Shown here piece after piece: positions 1 to 6,397 of a DNA stretch of 8,518 nt; positions within the stretch are counted from its first letter, which is position 1; each line of letters opens with the position of its first letter. The stretch is taken from NCBI GenBank assembly GCA_947457285.1, contig CANGVZ010000070.1, positions 1 to 8,518 of the forward strand. Direction: 5' to 3'. This DNA is from Flavobacteriales bacterium. GTDB taxonomy: Bacteria > Bacteroidota > Bacteroidia > Flavobacteriales_D > Sanyastnellaceae. The position numbers and the translations under genes were made by a program. The notes beneath the pieces were generated by a model. That model was not told where the DNA came from. It did not search any database and worked only from the letters and a program-made list of their open reading frames with translations.

Positions 1-460
1 CTGATGAGTAGGAAACTTTTTTGAAAACAAGTTGATCGTCCAATTCAAATAATGCATCTTCAAAGATTCGAAGCAAGGAGTTCACTGACTCTTCATTGAG
101 CTTCTCTTCTGTGACGTCCCAAAACTGAATTATGAAGCGATCTTTAGAGTTGGATAATATTTGTCCGTTGTACCATCTCTTTATTTGAGGAGCATATTGC
201 TGAAATGGCTGTGAATTCTTTGCTTCAATGGCGCTTTGAATTTTTCCCAGCCATTCTTTTGCATAATCGGAATTACTAGAGAAATCACTAAACTTTTTAC
301 CAACTAAAGAATCTGATTGAAAGCCATAAATATTGGCATAGGCTTCATTTACGAAGTCGATAGTATAATCTACCAACTGGTTTTCTTTCCAAATCGTGGT
401 GGCGCTGAGATATCCCGCGGGGGAACTCGCGAATAGTTCGGTAAAGTTCAATTCCTGCAT
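1..460 (-). CDS. PAS-domain signalling protein, N-terminal part (runs off left edge)
   Basis: An open frame of 153 codons starts with ATG (MQELNFTELF) and has no stop before the window edge, so the C-terminal part is missing. Residues about 5-120 read as a PAS domain. The core FVNEAYANIYGF (36-47) is followed by the SLVGKKFSDF turn (51-60). The PAC-like end is WYNGQIL...RFIIQFWDVTEEK (96-120), which resembles the usual 'DITERK' exit. Residues 129-150 (LLRIFEDALFELDDQLVFKKV) look like the start of a second PAS unit. No signal peptide or membrane segment is visible, so this part is probably cytoplasmic. In Bacteroidota, such N-termini commonly belong to hybrid sensor kinases or PAS-GGDEF type proteins, but the output domain is outside the window and its identity is unknown. 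It lies downstream of dnaK in the same direction, behind a strong terminator, so it is probably a separate transcription unit. Confidence 0.8.
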   Translation of the reverse strand, partial: MQELNFTELFASSPAGYLSATTIWKENQLVDYTIDFVNEAYANIYGFQSDSLVGKKFSDFSSNSDYAKEWLGKIQSAIEAKNSQPFQQYAPQIKRWYNGQILSNSKDRFIIQFWDVTEEKLNEESVNSLLRIFEDALFELDDQLVFKKVSYSS

Positions 461-481
461 TCTACTAGTAATCTGAGAGGT

Positions 482-489
482 CAAAGATA
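482..489 (-). promoter_or_regulatory. Candidate -7 element of the PAS-protein gene
   Basis: On the minus strand TATCTTTG matches the Bacteroidota -7 consensus TAnnTTTG exactly and lies 21 nt before the ATG. No TTG-type -33 element is found at 17-23 nt upstream, because that space is filled by the dnaK terminator hairpin. The match may be fortuitous, or the promoter may depend only on the -7 element. Confidence 0.35.
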
Positions 490-493
490 AAAT

Positions 494-521
494 AAAAAAA
501 GCCTGGCGATGCCAGGCTTTT
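494..521 (-). terminator. Rho-independent terminator after dnaK
   Basis: A perfect inverted repeat, AAAAGCCTGGC / GCCAGGCTTTT, has arms at 497-507 and 511-521 and a 3-nt loop. Its GC core is 7 bp. On the minus strand it is followed by a run of seven T. The hairpin begins 23 nt past the dnaK stop codon. The flanking A and T runs make it symmetric, so it could act in both directions, but no plus-strand gene ends here. Confidence 0.9.
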
Positions 522-544
522 ATACTGAGAATTCAACGAATGTG

Positions 545-2446
545 TTACTTCTTATCGTCTTTAACTTCCTCAAAGTCAACGTCAGTTACTTCTGCGTCAG
601 CAGCACCACCATTATTAGGAGCTTGCTCAGCACCCGCAGCATTTCCTGCATTATACATGTCTTGAGAAGCAGCAGAGAAGACTTGGTTCAATTGATCCAT
701 TGAAGTACGGATAGCATTCAAATCTTTTTCTGCATGGGCTTTCTTTAAATCAGCCAAAGCAGCCTCGATTGGACCTTTTTTATCTGCTGGAAGTTTTTCA
801 CCAAACTCCTTGAGGTTCTTTTCTGTTTGGAAAATCAAGGTATCTGCCTGGTTCACGAGATCAGCTGATTCTTTTGCCGCGCGGTCAGCTTCTGCATTGG
901 CCTCTGCTTCACGCTTCATTTTCTCGATATCCTCTTTAGACAAGCCACTTGATGCTTCGATACGAATCGACTGAATCTTGTTGGTAGCCTTGTCTTTAGC
1001 GCTCACATTGATAATACCATTGGCGTCGATATCAAATATTACTTCGATCTGTGGTACACCGCGAGGTGCTGGTGGAAGTCCATCGAGGTGGAATTTACCG
1101 ATGGTGCGGTTGTCCTTTGCCATCGCTCTTTCTCCTTGCAACACGTGGATTTCCACGCTTGGTTGATTGTCAGAAGCAGTAGAGAAAACCTCTGATTTCT
1201 GAGTTGGAATAGTAGTATTGGCATCAATCAACTTGGTGAATACACCGCCCATTGTTTCAATACCAAGTGAAAGAGGCGTTACATCGAGAAGCAAAACATC
1301 CTTCACCTCTCCTGTCAATACACCACCTTGAATAGAAGCACCAATAGCTACTACTTCATCAGGATTTACGCCCTTGCTTGGCTCCTTTCCAAAATACTTT
1401 TTCACGGCTTCTTGGATCGCTGGGATACGCGTAGAACCACCAACGAGGATCACTTCTTGGATATCTCTCACACTCAAACCAGCCTTTTTCAGAGCTGTTT
1501 CGCAAGGAGCGATTGTTCTTTGAATAAGTGAGTCTGCAAGTTGCTCAAATTTCGCACGAGTGAATGAACGCACCAAGTGTTTCGGAATGCCATCCACCGG
1601 CATGATGTAAGGCAAGTTGATTTCTGTAGTTGTCGAACTTGAAAGTTCGATTTTAGCCTTTTCAGCTGCCTCTTTCAAGCGTTGAAGCGCCATTGGATCT
1701 TTGGTAAGATCAATGTTGCCGTTTTCATTTTTAAACTCTTGTACCAACCAATCGATGATTACTTGGTCGAAATCGTCACCACCGAGGTGAGTATCACCAT
1801 CTGTAGATAAAACTTCAAAAACGCCATCACCCAATTCTAGGACAGACACGTCGTGAGTACCACCACCGCAGTCAAAGACCACGATTTTCATATCCTGAGC
1901 CTTTTTGTCGAGACCGTAGGCGAGTGCCGCCGCAGTAGGTTCGTTGATGATACGCTTTACTTTAAGGCCTGCAATTTCGCCAGCTTCTTTCGTAGCCTGG
2001 CGCTGTGCATCGTTGAAGTAAGCAGGAACGGTAATTACAGCTTCTGAAACTTCATATCCAAGATAATCTTCTGCGGTCTTTTTCATTTTCTGAAGGACCA
2101 TTGCAGAGATTTCTTGTGGGGTATAAAGACGGTCGTCAATTTTAACACGGGGTGTATTGTTGTCACCGCGCACCACTTCGTAGGGAACGCGAGAAACTTC
2201 GCGAGCGCTTTCATCGTAGCTACTACCCATGAAGCGCTTGATGGAGTAGATTGTTTTTCTAGGGTTAGTGATAGCTTGACGCTTAGCAGGATCGCCAACT
2301 TTGCGCTCGCCGCCTTCTACAAATGCCACCACCGATGGAGTAGTTCTTTTGCCTTCACTGTTGGCAATTACCACCGGCTCATTTCCTTCCATTACAGAAA
2401 CGCAGCTGTTGGTAGTTCCAAGGTCAATTCCTATAATCTTGCTCAT
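545..2446 (-). CDS. dnaK: Molecular chaperone DnaK (Hsp70)
   Basis: Complete 633-residue Hsp70, close to the E. coli length of 638. It is a cytoplasmic ATP-dependent chaperone that works with DnaJ and GrpE, neither of which is encoded here. The nucleotide-binding domain carries IDLGTTNS (7-14), Lys70 in SIKRFMG, NEPTAAALAYG (168-178), the phosphate loop FDCGGGTHDVS (191-201) and ILVGGSTRIP (333-342). The interdomain linker is DVLLLDVTPLSL (383-394). The substrate-binding beta domain follows, then a helical lid. The C-terminus is Ala/Asn/Gly-rich and ends in an acidic FEEVKDDKK, like the EEVD-type tails of bacterial DnaK. Cys193 replaces the more common Leu or Phe of the phosphate loop. The ATG starts the family-typical MSKIIGIDLG and follows an A/T-rich leader without a Shine-Dalgarno sequence. 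A terminator lies upstream and another downstream, so the gene is probably monocistronic. The leader has a sigma-54-like element and an inverted repeat. No CIRCE element is present. Confidence 0.98.
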   Translation of the reverse strand: MSKIIGIDLGTTNSCVSVMEGNEPVVIANSEGKRTTPSVVAFVEGGERKVGDPAKRQAITNPRKTIYSIKRFMGSSYDESAREVSRVPYEVVRGDNNTPRVKIDDRLYTPQEISAMVLQKMKKTAEDYLGYEVSEAVITVPAYFNDAQRQATKEAGEIAGLKVKRIINEPTAAALAYGLDKKAQDMKIVVFDCGGGTHDVSVLELGDGVFEVLSTDGDTHLGGDDFDQVIIDWLVQEFKNENGNIDLTKDPMALQRLKEAAEKAKIELSSSTTTEINLPYIMPVDGIPKHLVRSFTRAKFEQLADSLIQRTIAPCETALKKAGLSVRDIQEVILVGGSTRIPAIQEAVKKYFGKEPSKGVNPDEVVAIGASIQGGVLTGEVKDVLLLDVTPLSLGIETMGGVFTKLIDANTTIPTQKSEVFSTASDNQPSVEIHVLQGERAMAKDNRTIGKFHLDGLPPAPRGVPQIEVIFDIDANGIINVSAKDKATNKIQSIRIEASSGLSKEDIEKMKREAEANAEADRAAKESADLVNQADTLIFQTEKNLKEFGEKLPADKKGPIEAALADLKKAHAEKDLNAIRTSMDQLNQVFSAASQDMYNAGNAAGAEQAPNNGGAADAEVTDVDFEEVKDDKK

Positions 2447-2480
2447 TTTGATTTATTTAATTCGAAATTTCCACCCCGTC

Positions 2481-2496
2481 TTCAAGCATAGTGCCA
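2481..2496 (-). promoter_or_regulatory. Sigma-54-like -24/-12 promoter element upstream of dnaK
   Basis: On the minus strand TGGCAC-N5-TTGAA lies 34 nt before the dnaK ATG. It keeps the invariant GG and the correct 10-nt spacing to the -12 dinucleotide, and differs from consensus TGGCAC-N5-TTGCA only in GA for GC. A start about 12 nt downstream would give a leader of roughly 20-25 nt. The overlapping TATGCTTG is one mismatch from the TAnnTTTG -7 element, but no TTG sits at the right distance for it. A second, weaker vegetative-type candidate lies further upstream: TTG at 2564-2566, 18 nt, then TACTTCTG at 2538-2545. Confidence 0.45.
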
Positions 2497-2508
2497 TTGA
2501 AAGAAAGT

Positions 2509-2532
2509 CTGACACGCGGGTAATTTTGTCAG
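2509..2532. promoter_or_regulatory. Inverted repeat CTGACA-N12-TGTCAG in the dnaK control region
   Basis: Two perfect 6-bp arms, at 2509-2514 and 2527-2532, are separated by 12 bp. The nearer arm begins 12 bp upstream of the sigma-54-like element. The 18-bp centre-to-centre spacing of the arms is not far from two helical turns, so the site could bind a dimeric regulator. The same CTGACA/TGTCAG words also occur in the terminator at 2581-2608, so chance re-use of the word cannot be ruled out. The protein that would bind is unknown. Confidence 0.45.
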
Positions 2533-2573
2533 TTTTTCAGAAGTATCCCGTCCTTTCAGGTGACAATTTTGAC

Positions 2574-2608
2574 CAAAAAAAACCCTGACAATGAAAATTG
2601 TCAGGGTT
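2574..2608 (-). terminator. Rho-independent terminator of the small secreted-protein gene
   Basis: A perfect 12-bp stem has arms at 2581-2592 and 2597-2608 (AACCCTGACAAT / ATTGTCAGGGTT) around a 4-nt loop. On the minus strand a run of eight T follows directly. It begins 21 nt past the stop of the gene ending at 2630 and should keep that transcript from entering dnaK. Confidence 0.92.
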
Positions 2609-2629
2609 CTGTTTGCTTGAACAACAAGC

Positions 2630-3193
2630 TTATTTCTTACCAGACTTGCCATCTGTTTTTGATGGGCTTGCACCTGGCTTCTTATCTTCAATTACTGGTT
2701 TAGCTGGCGCTGGCTTTGAAGGCGGAGGAGTTGTTTCCGCAGGCTTAGTCATGCCGCCATCATTTGGGCGACCACCACGCTTGATACTCTTCTTTTCGAA
2801 AACCATATGCGTCTCGCCTTTGCCAGGTACACCTGTTACATAAGACGTAACGAACTTGAATCCGATCTTGCTGAGGTAAGCCATAGCGTCGGGCACGTTG
2901 GTAAACTTTTGATCACGCGCTTCGCTCATTGCCACAATCAGTTCTTTGTCCTCAATTCCTTTAGTTGATTCTTGGCCGAAATCCAATTTGATTACTGTAC
3001 CACCGATACCGTTATCTCCAAGAATTAACTCACAGAAATAGGATTCACCTTCCATACCGCGGCTGAGTGCTTCTTTTTGAGCGGCTCTTGCTTGCATTTC
3101 TTTTTCACGTGCTTCACGATCTGATGACTCTGGCTTTTGCGCCATTCCCAAGAATGGGAGTCCTGCTAATAGGATAAAAAGGATTTTCTTCAT
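2630..3193 (-). CDS. Small secreted protein with DUF4177-like domain and Pro/Lys-rich tail
   Basis: 187 residues. The N-terminus MKKILFILLAGLPFLGMAQ is a Sec signal peptide with likely cleavage after Ala18, so the mature protein should be periplasmic or exported. There is no lipobox cysteine. Residues 22-45 are charged and probably helical. Residues 51-135 form the only recognisable domain. It starts with YFCELIL (52-58), then VIKLDFGQ (67-74), then DAMAYLSKIGFKFVTSYVTG (102-121) and ends in MVFEKK (130-135). This layout of strands and one helix (leader strand, DFGQ, 'ALxYLxxxGWxxV', terminal strand ending in KK) recurs in small Bacteroidota secreted proteins and resembles DUF4177. No enzymatic function is known to me. 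Residues 139-187 are low-complexity, rich in Pro, Lys, Gly and Ser, and probably disordered. The gene has its own promoter and terminator. Function unknown. Confidence 0.85.
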   Translation of the reverse strand: MKKILFILLAGLPFLGMAQKPESSDREAREKEMQARAAQKEALSRGMEGESYFCELILGDNGIGGTVIKLDFGQESTKGIEDKELIVAMSEARDQKFTNVPDAMAYLSKIGFKFVTSYVTGVPGKGETHMVFEKKSIKRGGRPNDGGMTKPAETTPPPSKPAPAKPVIEDKKPGASPSKTDGKSGKK

Positions 3194-3218
3194 TTTGAAT
3201 TCGATTAATTAATGTGGT

Positions 3219-3252
3219 CAAAAATAGCCAAACAATGTGCCATCCTGCAAAA
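3219..3252 (-). promoter_or_regulatory. Bacteroidota-type promoter of the small secreted-protein gene
   Basis: On the minus strand a -33 element TTTTG (3252-3248) and a perfect -7 element TATTTTTG (3226-3219, consensus TAnnTTTG) are separated by 21 nt. That is inside the 17-23 nt range described for Flavobacterium. The -7 element ends 25 nt before the ATG at 3193, leaving room for a leader of about 20 nt. The site lies in the short intergenic region shared with the divergent methyltransferase gene. Confidence 0.65.
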
Positions 3253-3284
3253 TGAAAAGTTAAGAGCCATATTTGCAATCCAAA

Positions 3285-4064
3285 ATGGACAGATTTCACG
3301 AAGCATATTATTACCTGAAGCACCTGCTCACTGCGAAAAAAAGACATGGTGTCCATTCGCCTTTTGTTTATCATCTTTCCGACCAAGTGCTCTCGGAGTC
3401 CAGACAATTTGGGGTATTTGAGAAATTAGAGGCACTTCGAAACAAGCTTGAGAATGATGAGCGAATCATCAAAGTAGAGGATTATGGTGCTGGATCTCGG
3501 GTTCACAATTCACCTCATCGGTCTGTTTCACAGATTGCAAAAACAGCACTGGCACCTAAGAAACAAAGCCAAGCCTTGTTTAAACTGGCTCTCGAGCAGC
3601 AACCTAAACGCATTCTCGAGTTAGGCACCAGTTTAGGACTTACCACTCTTTACCTTCACGCGGCGGCAAGTCAAAATGCGGAAATAACGACTATTGAAGG
3701 CGCTCCAGCGATCGCACAAATCGCAAAAGAGAATTTTCTTTCTTTTGGTACCGCCAACATTCAACTGCTTGTCGGCAAATTCGAAGATCAACTGCTTCAA
3801 TTGACAGGCGAGTTTGATATAATATATATTGACGGCGACCACCGCTTTGAGCCCACCATGAGCTATTTTGAAAAATGTAAGCACCTCCTTTCTCCCAACG
3901 GGTGGATGATTTTGGATGATATCTACTGGTCGAAAGAAATGACAAGCGCTTGGAGGACATGCACGGCAGACGCGCGTTTCAACCTCGCATTAGACTTTTA
4001 TCATTTCGGAGTATTGATTCGCGACCAAAGAAAAGAGCGCGAGTATCATCGATTGCGGCTTTAA
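3285..4064 (+). CDS. Class I SAM-dependent methyltransferase (Methyltransf_24 type)
   Basis: 259 residues from the ATG at 3285. A TTG 12 nt earlier extends the frame by four residues but gives a poorer start. The N-terminal YLKHLLTAKKRHGVHSPFV (10-28) is, from my knowledge of the group, typical of a Bacteroidota family often labelled O-methyltransferase. VEDYGAGS (64-71) follows. The Rossmann methyltransferase core has motif I RILELGTSLGLTT (109-121), an acidic strand end TTIEGAP (135-141) that should contact the SAM ribose, motif IV DIIYIDGDHRFEP (178-190) and WMILDDIYWSKEM (207-219). The double Asp at 211-212 and Asp183 are candidates for metal or substrate contact, as in catechol-type O-methyltransferases, but the substrate is unknown. 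It is probably cytoplasmic, since no signal or membrane segment is seen. It is divergent from the secreted-protein gene and convergent with lpxD. No clear promoter could be assigned. CATATTTG at 3268-3275 is one mismatch from TAnnTTTG but lies only 9 nt before the ATG. Confidence 0.88.
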   Translation: MDRFHEAYYYLKHLLTAKKRHGVHSPFVYHLSDQVLSESRQFGVFEKLEALRNKLENDERIIKVEDYGAGSRVHNSPHRSVSQIAKTALAPKKQSQALFKLALEQQPKRILELGTSLGLTTLYLHAAASQNAEITTIEGAPAIAQIAKENFLSFGTANIQLLVGKFEDQLLQLTGEFDIIYIDGDHRFEPTMSYFEKCKHLLSPNGWMILDDIYWSKEMTSAWRTCTADARFNLALDFYHFGVLIRDQRKEREYHRLRL

Positions 4065-5086
4065 TCCTTTTTCTCCAAATCCTCTATTCGGCGCATCAAG
4101 TCGGGAAGTTTTCGGAAACCAACGTAGCTCTTCTTGTAATCCATAATCGAGAATGCGGGTGAACCTTGAATGATAGTATTCGGCTCCTTGATATCGCTGC
4201 CAACGCCACTTTGAGCGGCAATCTTCGTTCCGTCAGCAATGGAGATATGCCCAACGATTCCCACCTGACCGCCAATCATGCAGTTCTTGCCAATTTTGGT
4301 AGACCCAGCAATACCCGTTTGTGCGGCAATTACTGTGTTTTCACCAATTTCAACGTTATGGGCTATTTGAATGAGGTTATCTATTTTAACTCCTCTTCTA
4401 ATTATCGTAGATCCGAGTGTAGCACGGTCGATGGTAGAGTTGGCGCCCACTTCGACATGGTCTTCAATGATGACATTTCCGAGCTGAGGAACTTTGGCGT
4501 AATTGTTTTCAGAGTTAGGGGCAAAGCCAAAACCATCACCACCTATCACAACACCAGCGTGCAGCGTACAGTTATTTCCAATTTGACAATCTGCGTACAC
4601 CTTCACTCCTGCATTCAACGTTGAATTACTTCCAATAGAAACTTTATCTCCCACGATGGTACCTGCATGAAGTGCAGCACCATCACCAACTTTTGTGTGT
4701 TCGCCTACATAAACGAAAGCACCAATGTAAACATCGTTTCCAATACTCGCAGACCCAGCGATGACAGCACTTGGATGAATGCCGGGCTTTGGTTTCGAAA
4801 GTTGATTATAGGCATCCAGTAATTTGGCGAAGCTCGCGTATGCATCCTCTACGCGGATTATTGTCAAGCTTGCCGGCAACGCTTCTTCTGCGATAAAATC
4901 TTTTGAAACAATTGCTATGCTTGCCTTCGTTTGGTAAATAAATGGAGTATATTTTGGATTGGCTAAAAAAGTCAAAGTACCAGGAGTTCCTTCTTCAATT
5001 TTTGAGAGACCAGAAACTGCCACTTCGTTGTCACCCTCCACGACACCATTCAACATGGAAGCTATTTGTAGTGCTGAAAATTTCAT
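4061..5086 (-). CDS. lpxD: UDP-3-O-acylglucosamine N-acyltransferase LpxD
   Basis: 341 residues, the same length as E. coli LpxD. It transfers a 3-hydroxyacyl chain from acyl carrier protein to the amine of UDP-3-O-acyl-glucosamine, the third step of lipid A synthesis, in the cytoplasm as a homotrimer. Residues 1-100 are the uridine-binding domain (SKIEEGTPGTLTFLANPKY 28-46). Residues 103-305 are a left-handed beta helix of hexapeptide repeats. IGGDGFGFAP (181-190) and DRATLGSTIIRRG (220-232) are family hallmarks. His243 in QIAHNVEIG fits the catalytic base (E. coli His239), and His280 fits E. coli His276 with the same 37-residue spacing. A C-terminal helix (KLPDLMRRIEDLEKKD) completes trimer packing. 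It is the last gene of the apparent operon, 30 nt after aroA. lpxC/fabZ and lpxA are not adjacent. No terminator follows, and its stop overlaps that of the convergent methyltransferase. Confidence 0.97.
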   Translation of the reverse strand: MKFSALQIASMLNGVVEGDNEVAVSGLSKIEEGTPGTLTFLANPKYTPFIYQTKASIAIVSKDFIAEEALPASLTIIRVEDAYASFAKLLDAYNQLSKPKPGIHPSAVIAGSASIGNDVYIGAFVYVGEHTKVGDGAALHAGTIVGDKVSIGSNSTLNAGVKVYADCQIGNNCTLHAGVVIGGDGFGFAPNSENNYAKVPQLGNVIIEDHVEVGANSTIDRATLGSTIIRRGVKIDNLIQIAHNVEIGENTVIAAQTGIAGSTKIGKNCMIGGQVGIVGHISIADGTKIAAQSGVGSDIKEPNTIIQGSPAFSIMDYKKSYVGFRKLPDLMRRIEDLEKKD

Positions 5087-5116
5087 ATGGCGAATATAAT
5101 GAAGAGCTTCGAATAT

Positions 5117-6397
5117 TTATTTCGAATACACTTTTCCTCCCAGAGAGGCTAATGCATCAAAAAAAGAAGGGAATGACTTATTCACGGATTCAGCTCCTTG
5201 AATGGTAATCTTGTCGCCCCCCAAGCCAAGCAATGCGGCAGCCATAGCAATGCGATGATCGTTGTGCGAATTCAGCGTGGCAGGACGTACATAAGAAGGG
5301 TAGACCATTAATTCATCTTCTCTTACAACTACACGAATATTGGCTTTTGTAAATTCATCTTGAAGCGCCTTCGCCCTATTGCTCTCTTTATGAAGCAATC
5401 GTTTCGCACCCTTAATTGTGCTTACACCATTTCCGTAGGCCGCGAGCGCCACAATTGGAGGAACCAAATCGGGACAATTGGTAGCATCAAATTGAAACGC
5501 ATTGATCTCACTTTGTTTCACAAAAACACGGTCTGAATAAGCAACATGCTCTACACCACTCAGACGTAAAACTTCGACAATTCTGCTATCCGCTTGCGTA
5601 ATGATATTTGAGAGATTGGTAATTTCAACCCCCTCCTCTGCGGCGATGGCTGCTGCTGCGATTAGGAATGCTGCACCACTCCAGTCACCTGGCACTGCGG
5701 TTTTTATTGGCTTGTAAACCTGATTTCCTTTAATGAAAAAACGCTCGTAATCATTCGTTAAAATCTCCACGCCTGCCATCGCAGCTACTTCCATAGTCAT
5801 TTGCACATAAGGAATGCTTGTAAGCGATTTTACAATTAGTTCGCTATCGTGCTTGGCAGTAGGAAGTGCCAATAATAATCCCGTCAAAAATTGAGATGAA
5901 ACAGATCCATCGAGGGTGGCTTTGCCACCGAGAAGAGGACCACGAACGGTGACAGGGAGACGACCAGAAGAAGTCTTGCATTGCGCACCTAATGCTGGAA
6001 TTACATGATCAAACTCTGTAAATGGTCTGGTGAGTAAACTTCCTTCGCCTCTCACCTCAATGGCCTCATCAGCCAACGCTGCGATCGGCGTAAACATGCG
6101 CGACGCCAAGCCAGATTCACCACAAAGTATTTGATTTTTCGCGATGCGAATACCGCTTTCATCGTTGTTTGGGAAACCTCCTTTGATTCGTAAATCCGAG
6201 CCCGATTTAACAATGACAGCACCTAGTGTTTGCGCTACATTTAAAGCAGCAATACAATCGGCACTATCGGGGTAATTTTTTATCTCACTTTCACCTGGTG
6301 CGAGCAGCGCCGCAGCAATAAACCTTTGCGCAATGCTTTTGCTGCCGGGAGCGGCGATGCTTCCCTTGAGGAGGCTAGGATATACTTCTTTCTTCAT
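5117..6397 (-). CDS. aroA: 3-phosphoshikimate 1-carboxyvinyltransferase (EPSP synthase) AroA
   Basis: 426 residues, near the E. coli length of 427. It joins shikimate-3-phosphate and phosphoenolpyruvate to form EPSP, the precursor of chorismate, in the cytoplasm. The active-site residues are recognisable: Lys20-Ser21 and Arg25 in PGSKSIAQR, Arg124 in LLTRPF, Ser167-Ser168-Gln169, Asp310, Glu338 and Arg341 in KESNR, His381-Arg382 in NDHRIAM and Lys407 in NKSF. The phosphoenolpyruvate/glyphosate loop is CGESGLASRMF (92-102) rather than the usual GNAGTAMRPL. Gly96 is kept, but the positions equal to E. coli Thr97 and Pro101 are Leu97 and Met101. This suggests altered glyphosate response (inference). 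The ATG overlaps the menG stop as ATGA, which implies translational coupling. The enzyme should be active, since all catalytic residues are present. Confidence 0.97.
   Translation of the reverse strand: MKKEVYPSLLKGSIAAPGSKSIAQRFIAAALLAPGESEIKNYPDSADCIAALNVAQTLGAVIVKSGSDLRIKGGFPNNDESGIRIAKNQILCGESGLASRMFTPIAALADEAIEVRGEGSLLTRPFTEFDHVIPALGAQCKTSSGRLPVTVRGPLLGGKATLDGSVSSQFLTGLLLALPTAKHDSELIVKSLTSIPYVQMTMEVAAMAGVEILTNDYERFFIKGNQVYKPIKTAVPGDWSGAAFLIAAAAIAAEEGVEITNLSNIITQADSRIVEVLRLSGVEHVAYSDRVFVKQSEINAFQFDATNCPDLVPPIVALAAYGNGVSTIKGAKRLLHKESNRAKALQDEFTKANIRVVVREDELMVYPSYVRPATLNSHNDHRIAMAAALLGLGGDKITIQGAESVNKSFPSFFDALASLGGKVYSK

Noticed and set aside
2114..2491. A 125-codon open frame on the plus strand, opposite the dnaK 5' end and leader
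   Set aside because: It is antisense to the highly conserved start of dnaK, shows no recognisable domain, and its frame follows the codon periodicity of the gene on the other strand.
2581..2608. Perfect 12-bp palindrome considered as a regulatory operator because it contains CTGACA/TGTCAG
   Set aside because: It is followed on the minus strand by eight T and lies just after a stop codon, which is the layout of an intrinsic terminator. The shared word with the dnaK inverted repeat is noted, but it does not outweigh this.
3273..3284. TTG start for the methyltransferase
   Set aside because: The ATG at 3285 gives a family-like N-terminus (MDRFHEAYYYLKHLL), and the four extra residues have no support.
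4166..4624. A 152-codon plus-strand open frame inside lpxD
   Set aside because: It is antisense to the beta-helix repeats of lpxD. Its length is explained by the repetitive codon pattern, and no protein family is recognisable.
5091..5116. Direct repeat CGAATAT in the aroA-lpxD gap
   Set aside because: Seven A/T-rich bases repeated once in a 30-nt gap is expected by chance, and no promoter element or hairpin with a T run accompanies it.
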